A stretch of 7,975 bases of DNA, taken from contig JAEKLU010000055.1 in NCBI GenBank assembly GCA_019509685.1, forward strand, positions 1 through 7,975, read 5' to 3'. Below the pieces are notes generated by a model. That model had not been told where the DNA came from, did no database searches, and saw only the letters and a list, made by a program, of their open reading frames with translations. Shown in pieces: positions 7,696-7,975 of this stretch. The stretch is from Mesorhizobium sp. (GTDB lineage: Bacteria > Pseudomonadota > Alphaproteobacteria > Rhizobiales > Rhizobiaceae). Numbering within the stretch: position 1 is the first letter of the stretch; each line of letters begins with the position of its first letter. The position numbers and the translations under genes were made by a program.

Positions 7696-7975
7696 TTGAA
7701 CCGCATCATCCCGCTCATACTGGCGGTCGCACTTTTCATGGAGAACATGGATTCGACCGTGATCGCGACCTCGCTGCCGGCGATCGCTGTCGATATCCAC
7801 ACCAGCCCGATCGCGCTGAAGCTGGCGCTGACCGCCTATCTGGTGTCGCTGGCGATCTTCATTCCGATCAGCGGCTGGATGGCGGACCGGTTCGGCGCCA
7901 AGAACGTGTTTCGCGCCGCGATCGCCGTCTTCATCGCCGGCTCGGTCGCCTGTGCCTTATCCAATTCGTTGCCGG
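7696..7975 (+). CDS. DHA2-type major facilitator drug transporter (MdtD/EmrB-like), N-terminal part, cut by window edge
   Basis: Only the first 93 residues are in the window. Helix 1 ends with the DHA2 signature N-M-D-S-T-V-I-A-T-S-L-P (about 17-28). Helix 2 is TAYLVSLAIFIPISGW (about 46-61), followed by motif A, GWMADRFGAKNVF, and then helix 3. The order and wording closely resemble E. coli MdtD and 14-helix drug:proton antiporters of the EmrB/QacA group, which export toxic compounds from the cytoplasm. The start is TTG with AGGG 7 nt upstream, which gives a complete first helix. It is divergent from the toxin-antitoxin operon, with about 210 nt between them. Substrate and total length cannot be seen here. 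Confidence 0.9.
   Translation, partial: MNRIIPLILAVALFMENMDSTVIATSLPAIAVDIHTSPIALKLALTAYLVSLAIFIPISGWMADRFGAKNVFRAAIAVFIAGSVACALSNSLP

Overview
The window looks like chromosomal DNA from an alphaproteobacterium of the order Hyphomicrobiales (Rhizobiales), most likely Mesorhizobium or a close relative. The reasons are the high G+C content with strong G/C third-position bias, a rhizobial-type AspRS N-terminus (MHRYRSHTC), the IMP dehydrogenase sequence, and the general style of the genes. The genus is an inference from protein resemblance and was not tested by search.

Layout, left to right. The window opens inside aspS (minus strand, N-terminal third only). Behind it on the same strand is a DeoR-family sugar-type repressor. 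A divergent YbjJ-like major facilitator transporter faces that repressor across a short intergenic region holding a 10-bp perfect inverted repeat and three near-identical octamers, a likely operator for both genes. Next comes rnd (ribonuclease D, plus strand), complete with all DEDDy catalytic residues and an HRDC domain. It ends only 3 nt from a convergent minus-strand cluster: guaB (IMP dehydrogenase), then a four-helix membrane protein of unknown function, then a small MAPEG-family membrane protein. Upstream of guaB is a compact toxin-antitoxin pair (Phd/YefM-type antitoxin and PIN-domain toxin) with its own promoter and palindromic operator. The window ends in the first 93 codons of a divergent DHA2/MdtD-like multidrug-type transporter that starts with TTG.

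How the parts fit together. Housekeeping genes (aspS, rnd, guaB) are separated by accessory modules: the repressor/transporter pair and the toxin-antitoxin pair. The latter has noticeably weaker G/C third-position bias than guaB and was probably acquired between guaB and the drug transporter. A terminator-like hairpin with a six-T tract lies between the toxin gene and guaB, only 18 nt before the guaB start codon. It either insulates guaB from the toxin operon or acts as a leader attenuator.

No RNA genes, insertion sequences, CRISPR arrays or long repeats were found. I did not find a clearly new multi-gene system. The points most worth a second look are the guaB leader hairpin, the repressor operator, the uncharacterised four-helix protein next to the MAPEG protein, and the toxin-antitoxin insertion.
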